Below are positions 7,461 to 16,320 of a DNA stretch of 44,812 nucleotides, piece by piece. Position numbers and translations under genes: made by a program. The DNA comes from CALAGJ01 sp964293305 (GTDB lineage Bacteria; Bacteroidota; Bacteroidia; Chitinophagales; Chitinophagaceae), in the NCBI GenBank assembly GCA_964293305.1, contig CAXYYO010000027.1, forward strand, positions 1-44,812. The letters run 5' to 3'. Positions within the stretch are counted from its first letter, which is position 1, and every line of letters begins with the position of its first letter. Below the pieces are notes generated by a model. The model made no database searches, was not told the origin of the DNA, and saw nothing but the letters and a program-made list of their open reading frames with translations.

Positions 7461-8177
7461 CTAGAGGTGTAGCAAGTTAAAAATGAATACAGCCACTAAG
7501 CCACCAACTATGGGGCCCACCACAGGTATCCATCCATAGGACCAATTGCTACTTCCTTTATTGGCAATGGGTAAAATATTGTGTACAATCCGTGGTCCTG
7601 CATCCCTTGCAGGATTGATAGCATATCCTGTAGGACCACCAAGTCCTAATCCAATGCCTAATACTAATAACGCTACTGGTAGTGCATCCAAAGAACCTAA
7701 ACTTTGTTCAGGCCCTGTAATAAATAATACACCCAACACTAGTGCCATTGTGCCAATTATTTCGGTTATTAAATTATGCATTACATTGGGTATAGCAGGA
7801 CTATTACAGAATACACCAAGTTTGGTAGCAGCATCTTCTGTAGCATCAAAATGCTGTTTATAGGCAATCCAAACTCCTATGGCACCCGCCATAGCTCCTG
7901 CAAATTGAGCAGCTATATAGAGTGGTACATTATTCCAATCAAACTTGCCAGCAGCTGCCAATGCAATGGTAACCGCAGGATTCAAATGTGCGCCACTTGC
8001 CGCAGCAGATGCATAAACCCCAACAAACACTGCAATGGCCCATCCAAAAGTAACGGCTAAAAATCCTGCGCCATTCCCTTTGGTTTTATTCAAGGCTACA
8101 TTTGCCACGATACCATCGCCTAATAAAATAAGCAGAAAACTGCCTATAAATTCTCCCATAAAACTATTCATAATCAT
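7461..8177 (-). CDS. glpF: Glycerol uptake facilitator (aquaglyceroporin)
   Basis: 238 residues with six membrane helices and both NPA boxes: HLNPAVT (Asn66-Ala68) and GYAINPARDAGPR (Asn188-Ala190). The Asp after the second NPAR (Asp192) is the residue that marks glycerol-conducting members rather than strict water channels. The glycerol-3-phosphate dehydrogenase gene ends one base before this start codon, giving a tight glpD-glpF operon. Glycerol would enter here and, after phosphorylation, be oxidised by GlpD. A glycerol kinase gene is not in the window. The start used is the first of two nearby ATGs (8177 and 8171). Confidence 0.94.
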   Translation of the reverse strand: MIMNSFMGEFIGSFLLILLGDGIVANVALNKTKGNGAGFLAVTFGWAIAVFVGVYASAAASGAHLNPAVTIALAAAGKFDWNNVPLYIAAQFAGAMAGAIGVWIAYKQHFDATEDAATKLGVFCNSPAIPNVMHNLITEIIGTMALVLGVLFITGPEQSLGSLDALPVALLVLGIGLGLGGPTGYAINPARDAGPRIVHNILPIANKGSSNWSYGWIPVVGPIVGGLVAVFIFNLLHL

Positions 8178-8178
8178 A

Positions 8179-9645
8179 TTAATTTATAAGATGTTGTTGT
8201 ACTGTATTTGCAAAATCTTTTTCTTGATGACTTACCCAGGATGCATCTTTTCCTAGTATGGCTGCCATATGCTCTGCCACTTGTTTACTTACTGCCATTG
8301 CTGCCTTAGCATCCAATAATAGCAGCCTGCTTCTTCTACTCAAAATGTCTTCTACTGTGCAAGCCATTTCCTGTTGAATAAAATATAAAACAGTTTCATA
8401 GTCATACTCCATGTCGTCTGAAATGGAAATGCCGGGTTCGGTAATATGTAATTGCTGGGTAATACAATCCGTTTGTGGAAGCTTACCTGCAAACACTGCA
8501 TTGTTTACGGCATCTTCTGCCATTTTTCTATAAGTTGTCCATTTACCACCTGTTACACTTACAAGGTTGTTTTTAGAAACAATAATGGTATGATCTCTAT
8601 TTAGCAGCGCAGTATTTTTTATCCCTTTTTGTTTTACCAAAGGTCTTAAACCCGCAAAACTACTGCGTATATCTTGCTTAGAAATTGAGTTTCGGAAATA
8701 ACGATTGGCATGAGCTATTAAGTAGTCAATTTCCTCATCCAAAGGCCTTGGTTCATATTCAATTTTTTTAACTGGCGTATCTGTAGTGCCAATAATTATT
8801 TTACCATACCATGGCACTGCAAACAGTACCCTGCCATCATCAGTTTTGGGAATCATCATGGCAGCATCACAGGGAAAGCAATCTGCATCTACCACAATAT
8901 GCACTCCTTGCGATGGGCTCACTATTGCTTCATGCTGTTCTTCATCCATTTGCATGATGCTGTCAGCAAAAACTCCTGTAGCATTGATGACCATTCTACC
9001 AAATACCTGTATCTCTGTTTTGTTGATATCATCATAAGCATCTAGCCCTACCAACTTACCCATTTTTTTAATCAGCCCTGTTACTTTACAATGGTTAAGC
9101 AATCTTGCCCCTTGGCGATAGGCAGTTCTTGCTATATCAATAGCCAGCCTGGCATCATCAAACTGTCCATCATAATAACAAATACCACCACTCAGTTTTT
9201 TTGATACTATGCCATGCAGTAGTGAGATGGTATTTTTTTTATTGAGCCATTTTGTAGCACCCAAAGATTTTTTACCCGCCATTATATCATAAAACGTAAG
9301 GCCACTACCATAATACATTTTTTGCATCCAACTATATGTTGGCACTACAAACGGCATTACATTGCATACATGCGGGGCATTGTACATTAACCAACCCCTT
9401 TCCTGGAGTGCTTCTCTTACTAATTTTATATTTCCCTGTGCCAGATAACGTACACCTCCATGAACTAATTTTGTAGAGCGGCTGCTGGTGCCTTGGGCAA
9501 AGTCGTTTGCTTCTAAAAGGCAAACTGAATAACCCCTGGAAGCTGCATCTAATGCTGCGCCAAGTCCTGTAGCACCACCTCCAATAATTAGGAGGTCAAA
9601 CATTTCATTTTTTGCTATTTCCTGTAGTACTTGCTCTCTATTCAT
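8179..9645 (-). CDS. glpD: Aerobic glycerol-3-phosphate dehydrogenase
   Basis: 488 residues. It is an FAD enzyme that oxidises sn-glycerol-3-phosphate to dihydroxyacetone phosphate at the inner face of the cytoplasmic membrane, passing electrons to quinone. The FAD-binding motif is at residues 18-30 (DLLIIGGGATGLGAALDAAS), followed by GTSSRSTKLVHGGVRYLAQG, the family signature. Further matches are ATGVFADSIMQMDEEQH, VPWYGKIIIGTTDTPV and a C-terminal SVTGGKWTTYRKMAEDAV. It is the first gene of a two-gene unit with glpF. The upstream 385-nt intergenic region should contain the promoter, but no exact -7 box was seen near the start. Confidence 0.95.
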   Translation of the reverse strand: MNREQVLQEIAKNEMFDLLIIGGGATGLGAALDAASRGYSVCLLEANDFAQGTSSRSTKLVHGGVRYLAQGNIKLVREALQERGWLMYNAPHVCNVMPFVVPTYSWMQKMYYGSGLTFYDIMAGKKSLGATKWLNKKNTISLLHGIVSKKLSGGICYYDGQFDDARLAIDIARTAYRQGARLLNHCKVTGLIKKMGKLVGLDAYDDINKTEIQVFGRMVINATGVFADSIMQMDEEQHEAIVSPSQGVHIVVDADCFPCDAAMMIPKTDDGRVLFAVPWYGKIIIGTTDTPVKKIEYEPRPLDEEIDYLIAHANRYFRNSISKQDIRSSFAGLRPLVKQKGIKNTALLNRDHTIIVSKNNLVSVTGGKWTTYRKMAEDAVNNAVFAGKLPQTDCITQQLHITEPGISISDDMEYDYETVLYFIQQEMACTVEDILSRRSRLLLLDAKAAMAVSKQVAEHMAAILGKDASWVSHQEKDFANTVQQHLIN

Positions 9646-10030
9646 ACAAATATGATCTGCAAATAAAAGGGTTTAGATGGAGGTGGAAGCATGTTATAAA
9701 AATTGGATGCATCATTTTTTATTACATGCTATGCTTTATCTGTATCAAGTATTTTTAAATGGAAAAAGGGTAAGATTTATTTAGAAGTCATTATGTAAGG
9801 ATAGTTCATAATACAACCTAAAGAGAAATTAGATTTTTTTGCCCTTCGGGCAATGAAGAAGCACTATACATCATTGCGAGTGCAAAGAAGCAACTACCTC
9901 CAAAACATTGCGAGGAGGAACGACGTAGCAAGAAAAAATTGATGATGTCATTACTCATTTTGGCGTATTTATAACCCAATTTGAGTCCAAATTATTTAGC
10001 TTAAATGTTATTGTGCTTTTGTGAGATCAA
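9646..10030. other. 385-bp intergenic region with repeat remnants
   Basis: No gene is supported. The left part is AT-rich and holds the presumed glpD promoter. The right half carries the CCCTTCGGGCAATGA, TCATTGCGAG and CATTGCGAGGAGGAACGACG repeat pieces described separately. No tRNA-like fold was seen. Confidence 0.6.
9839..9931 (+). repeat. Dispersed intergenic repeat, copy 2 (compound, with hairpin)
   Basis: The element begins with a compact hairpin, TTGCCC-TTC-GGGCAA (9839-9853). A partial unit follows (TCATTGCGAG, 9871-9880), and then the best unit, CATTGCGAGGAGGAACGACG plus TAGCAA (9906-9931), which matches 768-800. It appears to be two degenerate repeat units in tandem. It lies between the glpD start and the helicase stop. 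Confidence 0.6.
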
Positions 10031-13000
10031 CTATTCTTCCATGTCAAGCCAGTTTTCAGCTAATTCGTTTGTCTTTTCAAATTGACACCAAGTGCAGTCA
10101 GATTTACCGCAGCCGGTATAAAAATCATGGGCTTGAATTTTTTGCCAAGTATCTGTAATTTGTGCAGTTACGGTAGTAGTGTCTGCATCTGTTATGAGCA
10201 GCTGTTTTTGTATATATCCACTCTTTTTGTCGGGTTCTATAAAATCGAAAGTGGCGGATTTTACTAACCAGTTTCTATTGGCATCATTATCTACCAATAG
10301 TTTATAAAATACGGCTTGCCTCCAGTAGTCACCTCCTGCTGGTTGCTTCTCGTCCGGTGGATATAATTTCTTCATTCCTTTTTCAGCATCGCCAGTTTTA
10401 TAGTCCACCACATTTACATTGTGGCCTTCAAATTCTAGTTTATCTAACTTGCCTTTTATAGGTACTCCCTTTATCTGGATATTTTTAATGCTGCGTTCTA
10501 TAGCTACTATTTTGCTAAAGTGCAGTATGTATTTTTCATAATAGTTTGTGAGAATTTCTACACCGTTTTCCATGCGTCTTTTAAACCCTTCTGCGGTAAA
10601 ACTTTCCCTATGTCTGTTCATATAAAAACTAAAGTCTTCTAAGAAAATTTGTGCCGGAGGAAATGCCTGTGTGGCATCATCCTGCATCCTTCTAAATAAT
10701 TTTTCTAATGCATAATGCACAGCACTACCAAATTCTGTGGCCTCATTTTTTGCTGCAGGTATGCGCACCAGATTTTGATAATAAAACTGCAATGGGCATT
10801 TGAGGAAATTATTTAGTGCTGTTACATTCATTACAAATTTATCCAATAGCGGTTGTATCCATTCTTTTTCTGCCGCAGCTATTTGTGGCCGCATGGGTGG
10901 AGTAAAATGTGAGGCTATAAATGCTGCCAATACATCATTGTCTATTGCTGTTGTGGCAATATCCATTGGAATTTTTTCTTGTATTTCTGCAATGAATCTT
11001 GTTGGTTCATTTTCTTTGCCATCTGATTTTAGCATTGCATAAGATAACTGTAGATTTATTTTTGCTCTTGTAATAGCCACATAAAATAATCGCCTAAGTT
11101 CTTCTACGTTTGCCATATCTTCTGGCTTGCTACTACTAAATACGGTGTCGGGTATTTTATATCCTTTTGTATTTTTCCTCTTATTCTCCCAATAGCCTGC
11201 ACTGCATCCGCATACAAATACATATTCAAATTCAAGCCCTTTACTGCCATGTGCAGTCATGAGGTTAATGCCGCTTTCATTACCAATTACATTGCTAAAA
11301 GGTAGGCGCAAAGCCTCATCCTGCATGAGTTTTAGCGTGCTAGCTAAGCCTGATACAGTTAGGGTAGGATTACGTTTTGATTCTTCTTTTATAAAATCGA
11401 AAAATCCATCTAAGAGTTTTAGCAGTGTCATCTTCTCCGGATGCTTCCATATATATCCAATAATACCGGTTGTATGTATGAGCGATTCGAAAAACTTTTG
11501 TAGGCTCATGTTTACTGCATCACCTATTAATTGTTCAATAATATTTGAAGCTTTTTTTAATTGAGGATGTAGTCCTGTATCAAAAAGGTTTTGTGGTGGT
11601 TTGTTAGCTTTTTCGCTTAGGCTGCTGCGCAGTGATGCAGTGGCTTGTGTATATTTTTTTGTAGCAGATAGTGCAGTTTCGGCGGCTATGGTAGCCGATG
11701 GTATATTAAACCATTTGGCATGCAGCAGGCGAAAGAGCATTTCATCTCCGCTATAAGGAATAAATAATTCTGCTGCTACATACTGAATCAGTTGTACTAT
11801 TTGCTGTATAAAAATTTCGTTTAGGAGATTGATATCTCTCCTCATATATACGGGAATATTTTTTTTGCGAAAGCAGTCTGCCAGTACATCGCCATACTTA
11901 TTTTCTTTATAAATAATTCCAATCTCCCTGCATGGAATACCCTTGTCTAACAAGGCCTCAGCTGCATGAACCAAACCGGCCATTTCTTCATTTTCTGAAT
12001 TGTAGCAAATGATGGTGGGTTGATCTTTTATTTGGGCATTTTCGCCACTTGCTTTCAGGTTTTTTGTAAGGCCTTCTACTTGGTTTATTAATCGCTCTGT
12101 ATTGTTGTCAATAACAGCTGCGGCAGTGGCAAGTATGGCCGGAGAACTTCGATAATTTTCCGTCAACACAATTTTGTGTAAATCATTACCAAACCTGCGC
12201 TGCTGTGTAAGCATGTTTTCAATGTTTGCTCCTTGAAAGCGATAGATACTCTGGTCGTCATCACCTACAATAAAGAGGTTGGGCTGGTCCCAATAATTGG
12301 TGAGAAGGTCTGCAATTTTATTTTGTGAGCCACTGGTATCTTGGTATTCATCAATAAGAATATACAAGAACCGCTCATGGTATTTTGCGAGTATATCAGG
12401 CTTTGTTTCAAATACCCTAATTACCCAGTTAATCATATCATCAAAATCATAAAGATTTTTATCTTGCATCAATAAATTGAAATCATCAAACGCAGTAATG
12501 GCAGCACGCAGCTTCTGCATTTTTTCAATTTCTTCATTAACTTTATCCTGCTTTACATCGCCTGCTTTAAAGGTTTTGTATTTGCGTTGATAAATATATT
12601 CATTTCTTAATGGCAGGTCCTCAAGATATCGATCAATGCAATCATTGAGATAGCTGCTACTCCAGCCCTCCCGCTTCATGTCACTAAACATTTGCTGTAG
12701 GTTTCCCGCTTCAAAATACACATCCCCTCTATATCTTTTTAAGGGATGATTTTTTGGAAAAGCATCAATCAATTGTTTGAGTAAAGCTGTACGCTCTAAA
12801 TCGCTTACAGGATCCATAGCATGCTTATTGAAGAGATATAAATTGTCCTGTATTACTTCATTGCAAAAGGAGTGAAATGTGCCGATGGTAACCTGATAAG
12901 CGGCAGGGCCAATAAACTGTTGTAGCCTTTTGCGCATAGCTATTGCACCGGCTTCTGTATAAGTAAGGCAAAGTATATACTGTGGGGCGGTATCTGTTTC

Positions 13001-13171
13001 TTTTAATATTTTACCAATTCTGCATGCAAGAATCTGAGTTTTGCCGGTACCCGGTCCTGCAATAACCATTACAGGCCCTTCTATGGCATTTACGGCTTCT
13101 TGCTGACGGGCATTTAGCTGTTGATATGCTTTGTCAAACTTATTATTAAAATGAACACTTGTATTAGACAT
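10031..13171 (-). CDS. UvrD/PcrA-type helicase fused to an Fe-S PD-(D/E)XK nuclease
   Basis: 1046 residues. The N-terminal two-thirds is a superfamily 1A helicase: Q-motif LNARQQEAV (19-27), Walker A GPGTGKT (39-45), DEYQDT (274-279), VGDDDQSIYRFQGA, LTENYRS, LMTAHGSKGLEFEYVFVCG and YVAITRAK. The last 260 residues carry a RecB-type nuclease with GKLDKLEF (Asp910) and VVDYKTG (Asp923, Lys925). One cysteine before it (CPLQFYY, Cys792) and three at the end (Cys1021, Cys1026, Cys1029) match the four-cysteine iron-sulfur staple of AddB-type nucleases. The protein is probably a DNA end-processing or repair enzyme joining AddA-like and AddB-like functions in one chain. No partner subunit lies nearby. 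A TATTTTTG box sits 4 nt before the ATG. Confidence 0.92.
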   Translation of the reverse strand: MSNTSVHFNNKFDKAYQQLNARQQEAVNAIEGPVMVIAGPGTGKTQILACRIGKILKETDTAPQYILCLTYTEAGAIAMRKRLQQFIGPAAYQVTIGTFHSFCNEVIQDNLYLFNKHAMDPVSDLERTALLKQLIDAFPKNHPLKRYRGDVYFEAGNLQQMFSDMKREGWSSSYLNDCIDRYLEDLPLRNEYIYQRKYKTFKAGDVKQDKVNEEIEKMQKLRAAITAFDDFNLLMQDKNLYDFDDMINWVIRVFETKPDILAKYHERFLYILIDEYQDTSGSQNKIADLLTNYWDQPNLFIVGDDDQSIYRFQGANIENMLTQQRRFGNDLHKIVLTENYRSSPAILATAAAVIDNNTERLINQVEGLTKNLKASGENAQIKDQPTIICYNSENEEMAGLVHAAEALLDKGIPCREIGIIYKENKYGDVLADCFRKKNIPVYMRRDINLLNEIFIQQIVQLIQYVAAELFIPYSGDEMLFRLLHAKWFNIPSATIAAETALSATKKYTQATASLRSSLSEKANKPPQNLFDTGLHPQLKKASNIIEQLIGDAVNMSLQKFFESLIHTTGIIGYIWKHPEKMTLLKLLDGFFDFIKEESKRNPTLTVSGLASTLKLMQDEALRLPFSNVIGNESGINLMTAHGSKGLEFEYVFVCGCSAGYWENKRKNTKGYKIPDTVFSSSKPEDMANVEELRRLFYVAITRAKINLQLSYAMLKSDGKENEPTRFIAEIQEKIPMDIATTAIDNDVLAAFIASHFTPPMRPQIAAAEKEWIQPLLDKFVMNVTALNNFLKCPLQFYYQNLVRIPAAKNEATEFGSAVHYALEKLFRRMQDDATQAFPPAQIFLEDFSFYMNRHRESFTAEGFKRRMENGVEILTNYYEKYILHFSKIVAIERSIKNIQIKGVPIKGKLDKLEFEGHNVNVVDYKTGDAEKGMKKLYPPDEKQPAGGDYWRQAVFYKLLVDNDANRNWLVKSATFDFIEPDKKSGYIQKQLLITDADTTTVTAQITDTWQKIQAHDFYTGCGKSDCTWCQFEKTNELAENWLDMEE

Positions 13172-13175
13172 AAAT

Positions 13176-13183
13176 CAAAAATA
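13176..13183 (-). promoter_or_regulatory. -7 box directly before the helicase start
   Basis: On the minus strand the order is TATTTTTG, four bases, ATG. The box matches TAnnTTTG exactly. At this distance transcription would begin at or within one base of the start codon, implying a leaderless message. The same spacing is seen for the GbsR and PAS genes. Confidence 0.45.
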
Positions 13184-13339
13184 AGGGTATAGAAAATTTA
13201 TCTATTAATATCTGGGAAAAGACAGGGATAACTTTTTACAAAAATTTAATTCGTCAGCCAGCTAATTCTCTACATTAACTATTTCATATAGTACATTGAA
13301 AAGTACATACAAACATTTTCTACATTAAAGAAACATTAA

Positions 13340-14182
13340 TTAGGCAATAAATAGATAGAATATAAAAATTGCTACTGCAAAAGAATTAATCAATATCACA
13401 ATTTTATTTTGATGAATAATATCTGCATAGCGCATTCTTCTTATATATTCAGAAATTATAAATAGGAATACAAGCCCCATCCATATATTGCTCCATATTG
13501 CCATATTAATGTCAATAAATTGGTAAACAATACACCAAGGTAATAGAAATAAGATTGTTATTAAGGCTAGCATATTTATCTGACCTAAATATTCAATTGC
13601 ATCCTTTCGGGGAAGCAAGGCTGCGCAAAATAAATTGCAGCCTACAAGTGAAACATGAGCCAGTTGCAATTCGGCATACGATACTTTATTAAAAATTGAT
13701 TCCTGCATAAAACTGTGGTGCACAATATTTAGCATGGCAGTATTAAATACAAAACCAAGACATAAAAAAAGAATCCTATAGAAATAGTTAAAATCAGGGG
13801 AGCAGTCAAAAGCGCCTGCATCTTGTTTTGTGGCTGTTATAACCCGCCGATTGTATGAAATGAAATGGTACAATTGCTGCAGGCTCTTGTATATAATTGG
13901 TTTCCTACAAAAATTTACCATTTCCGGTATCTTTTTATCAAGTATTGCAAGCAATGCATCAATGCCATATAAAGTAACACCTGTTGAAATATTTAGATAA
14001 GGAATTTCATGTCTTGCCCTATTAATATCAATACACTCTAAGGCTTCGGGCTGTAGATTTGAAAAACTGCTTCTTTGATCAGGGCTTAGTAAATCATATT
14101 TTACAAATGCTTTTGTGTAAGCCCTACAAAGTGGGCAGGCATCATCATAAATGAGTTGTGCTTTTTCTTCTTCTGATTTCAT
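13340..14182 (-). CDS. DUF393 (DCC motif) membrane protein
   Basis: 280 residues. The N-terminus has the DCC motif YDDACPLC (Asp13, Asp14, Cys16, Cys19), typical of DUF393 thiol-disulfide oxidoreductase-like proteins. The second half (about 140-280) is hydrophobic, with several predicted helices, for example ILFLCLGFVFNTAML, LALITILFLLPWCIVYQF, IWMGLVFLFIISEYI and KIVILINSFAVAIFIFYLF. The fusion of a DCC domain to membrane helices is known in Bacteroidota, but the substrate is unknown. It lies 66 nt downstream of the GbsR-like regulator on the same strand and may be its target or co-transcribed partner. Confidence 0.8.
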   Translation of the reverse strand: MKSEEEKAQLIYDDACPLCRAYTKAFVKYDLLSPDQRSSFSNLQPEALECIDINRARHEIPYLNISTGVTLYGIDALLAILDKKIPEMVNFCRKPIIYKSLQQLYHFISYNRRVITATKQDAGAFDCSPDFNYFYRILFLCLGFVFNTAMLNIVHHSFMQESIFNKVSYAELQLAHVSLVGCNLFCAALLPRKDAIEYLGQINMLALITILFLLPWCIVYQFIDINMAIWSNIWMGLVFLFIISEYIRRMRYADIIHQNKIVILINSFAVAIFIFYLFIA

Positions 14183-14248
14183 ACCTATTGTATTGTGTTG
14201 ATTATCCTGTTACTGAGTTGCCAATTGGTACTATGCACATATTCAAAT

Positions 14249-14755
14249 TCATTTCATAAGCTTCATAAATTGATTTACAAACCAATTTTCTTCAGCTTTA
14301 ATTAAGGTGTCCATACTCTTATCTGCTTGTGCAGCAAATTTTCTAATATTGGCTACTGTTTCCGTAAAAGCCTTTGTGTCCGCATTTCTTTTATCTCCTT
14401 CTACCAATTCTAATTGAGCAAGCACTTTCAGCATGGGGTCTAATTCTCTTTTCTTTCTTTGATACATAATGCGGGTAGCCACTTTCCAAATATCTTTCTC
14501 TGCTTGAAAGTATTCTTTTCTATCGCCGGCTATAATTACTCTATCTACAATATTCCAGTTGATGAGTTCCCTTAAATTCATATTGGCATTGCCACGGCTT
14601 ATTTTTAGCTGTACCATTATGTCGTCTGTGCATAGCGCACCGGGGGCCGTTAATAATAATGCATGTACCTGTGCCATTGTGCGATTAATGCCCCATTGAC
14701 TTCCCAATACGCCCCAACTTTGTACAAACTGCTGTCTTGCTTCTGCTAGTTTCAT
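14249..14755 (-). CDS. GbsR/MarR family transcriptional regulator
   Basis: 168 residues with a winged helix-turn-helix of the GbsR subgroup. The pattern QSWGVLGSQWGINRTMAQVH is near residue 12, the reading helix lies in the region of DIMVQLKISRGNANMNLREL, and the wing contains GDRKEYFQAEKDIWKVA. The C-terminal half is helical and would serve dimerisation. GbsR proteins in Bacillus repress glycine betaine synthesis genes in response to choline, but Bacteroidota members have other, mostly unknown, effectors. A Spy-like secreted protein is transcribed divergently 127 nt away and the DUF393 gene lies downstream, so both are candidate targets. Confidence 0.88.
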   Translation of the reverse strand: MKLAEARQQFVQSWGVLGSQWGINRTMAQVHALLLTAPGALCTDDIMVQLKISRGNANMNLRELINWNIVDRVIIAGDRKEYFQAEKDIWKVATRIMYQRKKRELDPMLKVLAQLELVEGDKRNADTKAFTETVANIRKFAAQADKSMDTLIKAEENWFVNQFMKLMK

Positions 14756-14759
14756 AGTA

Positions 14760-14767
14760 CAAAAATA
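14760..14767 (-). promoter_or_regulatory. -7 box directly before the GbsR-like gene start
   Basis: On the minus strand TATTTTTG is followed by four bases and then the ATG. It matches TAnnTTTG exactly and implies a leaderless or near-leaderless transcript. Confidence 0.45.
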
Positions 14768-14882
14768 AAAATATATTCTGAATTTTCAATAAATAATGAA
14801 AATAAATTTTTGGCTAACAATTTTTAATAATTTGACCACAAAGGATTTGAATCAAAACGCCGTCTTATTAAAAAAAAGAAAT

Positions 14883-15263
14883 ATGAAACTAGTAAAAGTA
14901 AAATTCTTGTTGCTCCTTATGTTATTGGTCAGTCAATTACATGCCCAGCAAACCCCACCTCCAAAATTGAATATGGAGCAGCAATTGACACATTTTAAGG
15001 ATAAAGTAATGCCTCAGTTAAAGTTAAATGAAGACCAACAGGAAAAACTAACTATTGCCATGAAGGATTTTTTTTCGGAAATGGATAGCTGGCATAAATC
15101 TCATCCTGGTGAAAGACCGGAAAAATCTGTAATGGATAAACTGGTGGATAACAGAGATGCATCTATCAAGCAAATTCTTTCTGCTGAGCAATTTGAGCAG
15201 TTTAAAGCAATGGAGAAAAAAATGATGGAGAACAGAAGAGAAAAAATGCCTCCTTCACAATAA
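14883..15263 (+). CDS. Small secreted Spy/CpxP-like protein
   Basis: The start is taken at 14883 because it begins a clean signal peptide, MKLVKVKFLLLLMLLVSQLH plus AQQ. An in-frame ATG at 14796 would add 29 residues without sense. The mature part of about 100 residues is charged and helical (QLKLNEDQQEKLTIAMKDFF, SIKQILSAEQFEQFKAMEKK). The pattern of an LNEDQ-type turn followed by ILSAEQFEQF resembles Spy/CpxP periplasmic chaperones with LTxxQ motifs, though the match is by pattern only. A strong terminator follows at 15282. It is transcribed divergently from the GbsR-like regulator, which may control it. Confidence 0.7.
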   Translation: MKLVKVKFLLLLMLLVSQLHAQQTPPPKLNMEQQLTHFKDKVMPQLKLNEDQQEKLTIAMKDFFSEMDSWHKSHPGERPEKSVMDKLVDNRDASIKQILSAEQFEQFKAMEKKMMENRREKMPPSQ

Positions 15264-15281
15264 GGAAAGTCAATTTTAATT

Positions 15282-15312
15282 AAAGGCTAGAGAAATTTTC
15301 TTTAGCCTTTTC
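15282..15312 (+). terminator. Rho-independent terminator after the Spy-like gene
   Basis: AAAGGCTA and TAGCCTTT form the base of a hairpin whose inner arms (AGAAA/TTTTCT) also pair with few mismatches. It is followed by TTTT and lies 19 nt after the stop codon. Confidence 0.75.
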
Positions 15313-15437
15313 TGTGCAAGCCAGTCAAATATTATTTTAGATAAATGCAATTTGTTTTGTTTATTTGTATCACTTTCTGAGTATGTTTTATTCTAAAGCA
15401 GGGGCATATTCTTTTCATCACTGCAAAAATTTTATAT

Positions 15438-16253
15438 ATGTCTGTTCAGAAAGAAGTTAAAAAGATTACTACGGCCACGCTTCAAAAAATGAAATCAAGT
15501 GGTCAAAAAATTGCAATGCTTACGGCTTATGATTTTTCCTTTGCAGGAATAATGGACAAAGCCGGTATTGATGTAATATTAGTGGGGGATAGTGCCAGTA
15601 ATGTAATGGCTGGTCATGAAACTACGCTGCCAATTACATTAGATCAAATGATTTATCATGCATCGTCTGTCATAAGAGGTATAGAGCGTTGTCTGGTAGT
15701 GGTAGATCTGCCATTTGGAAGCTATCAAAGTAATTCTGAAATTGCTTTAGCATCTGCTATAAGAATTATGAAAGAAACAGGGGCACATGCTATTAAATTA
15801 GAAGGCGGAGCAGAGGTTGCAGATATTGTAGGCAGAATAGTAAGTGCGGGCATTCCTGTTATGGGCCATTTGGGTCTTACACCACAGAGTATTTATAAAT
15901 TTGGTACTTATAATGTAAGGGCCAAAGAAGAAGATGAGGCTCAAAAATTGCAACAAGATGCACTCATTTTAGAACAAGCCGGATGTTTTGGTATTGTATT
16001 AGAAAAAATTCCTGCCACTTTAGCTGAAAAAGTTACTGCATCCCTACATATTCCTACCATTGGAATAGGCGCCGGTGCCGGATGCGATGGACAGGTATTG
16101 GTTATGCATGATATGCTGGGTATAAACATTGAATTTAAGCCCAGATTTTTAAGGCAATATCTTAATCTTCATGAGGAGATTACTGGCGCTTTCCAGTCGT
16201 TTATTAAAGATGTAAAAGAGGGCGATTTTCCAAATAAATCAGAGTCATATTAA
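15438..16253 (+). CDS. panB: 3-methyl-2-oxobutanoate hydroxymethyltransferase
   Basis: 271 residues, the normal PanB length. It transfers a hydroxymethyl group from methylene-tetrahydrofolate to alpha-ketoisovalerate, giving ketopantoate, the first step to pantothenate and CoA, in the cytoplasm. Signatures are MLTAYDFSFAGIMDKAGIDV, ILVGDSASNVMAGHETTLPI, the VVVDLPFGSYQ strand, AIKLEGGAEV and GHLGLTPQSIYKFGTYNVR. The catalytic glutamate falls in CFGIVLEKIPATLAEKVT, and the IPTIGIGAGAGCDGQVLVMH substrate loop is complete. The gene stands alone between two terminators. Other pantothenate genes are not in the window. Confidence 0.96.
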   Translation: MSVQKEVKKITTATLQKMKSSGQKIAMLTAYDFSFAGIMDKAGIDVILVGDSASNVMAGHETTLPITLDQMIYHASSVIRGIERCLVVVDLPFGSYQSNSEIALASAIRIMKETGAHAIKLEGGAEVADIVGRIVSAGIPVMGHLGLTPQSIYKFGTYNVRAKEEDEAQKLQQDALILEQAGCFGIVLEKIPATLAEKVTASLHIPTIGIGAGAGCDGQVLVMHDMLGINIEFKPRFLRQYLNLHEEITGAFQSFIKDVKEGDFPNKSESY

Positions 16254-16276
16254 TTGATGCTTCTACGAATCAAAAT

Positions 16277-16306
16277 TAAAGGCTGTCTTTTCAGGCAGCC
16301 TTTTTT
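16277..16306 (+). terminator. Rho-independent terminator after panB
   Basis: AGGCTG (16280-16285) and CAGCCT (16296-16301) form a stem that extends inward with a G-U pair, followed by TTTTTT. It lies 27 nt after the panB stop. The A/T-rich other flank could also give weak termination for the converging gene. Confidence 0.75.
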
Positions 16307-16320
16307 AAAGCTTACGCATT

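Noticed and set aside
7546..7863. Antisense open frame of 105 codons inside glpF
   Set aside because: A shadow of the GlpF membrane helices, with no independent features.
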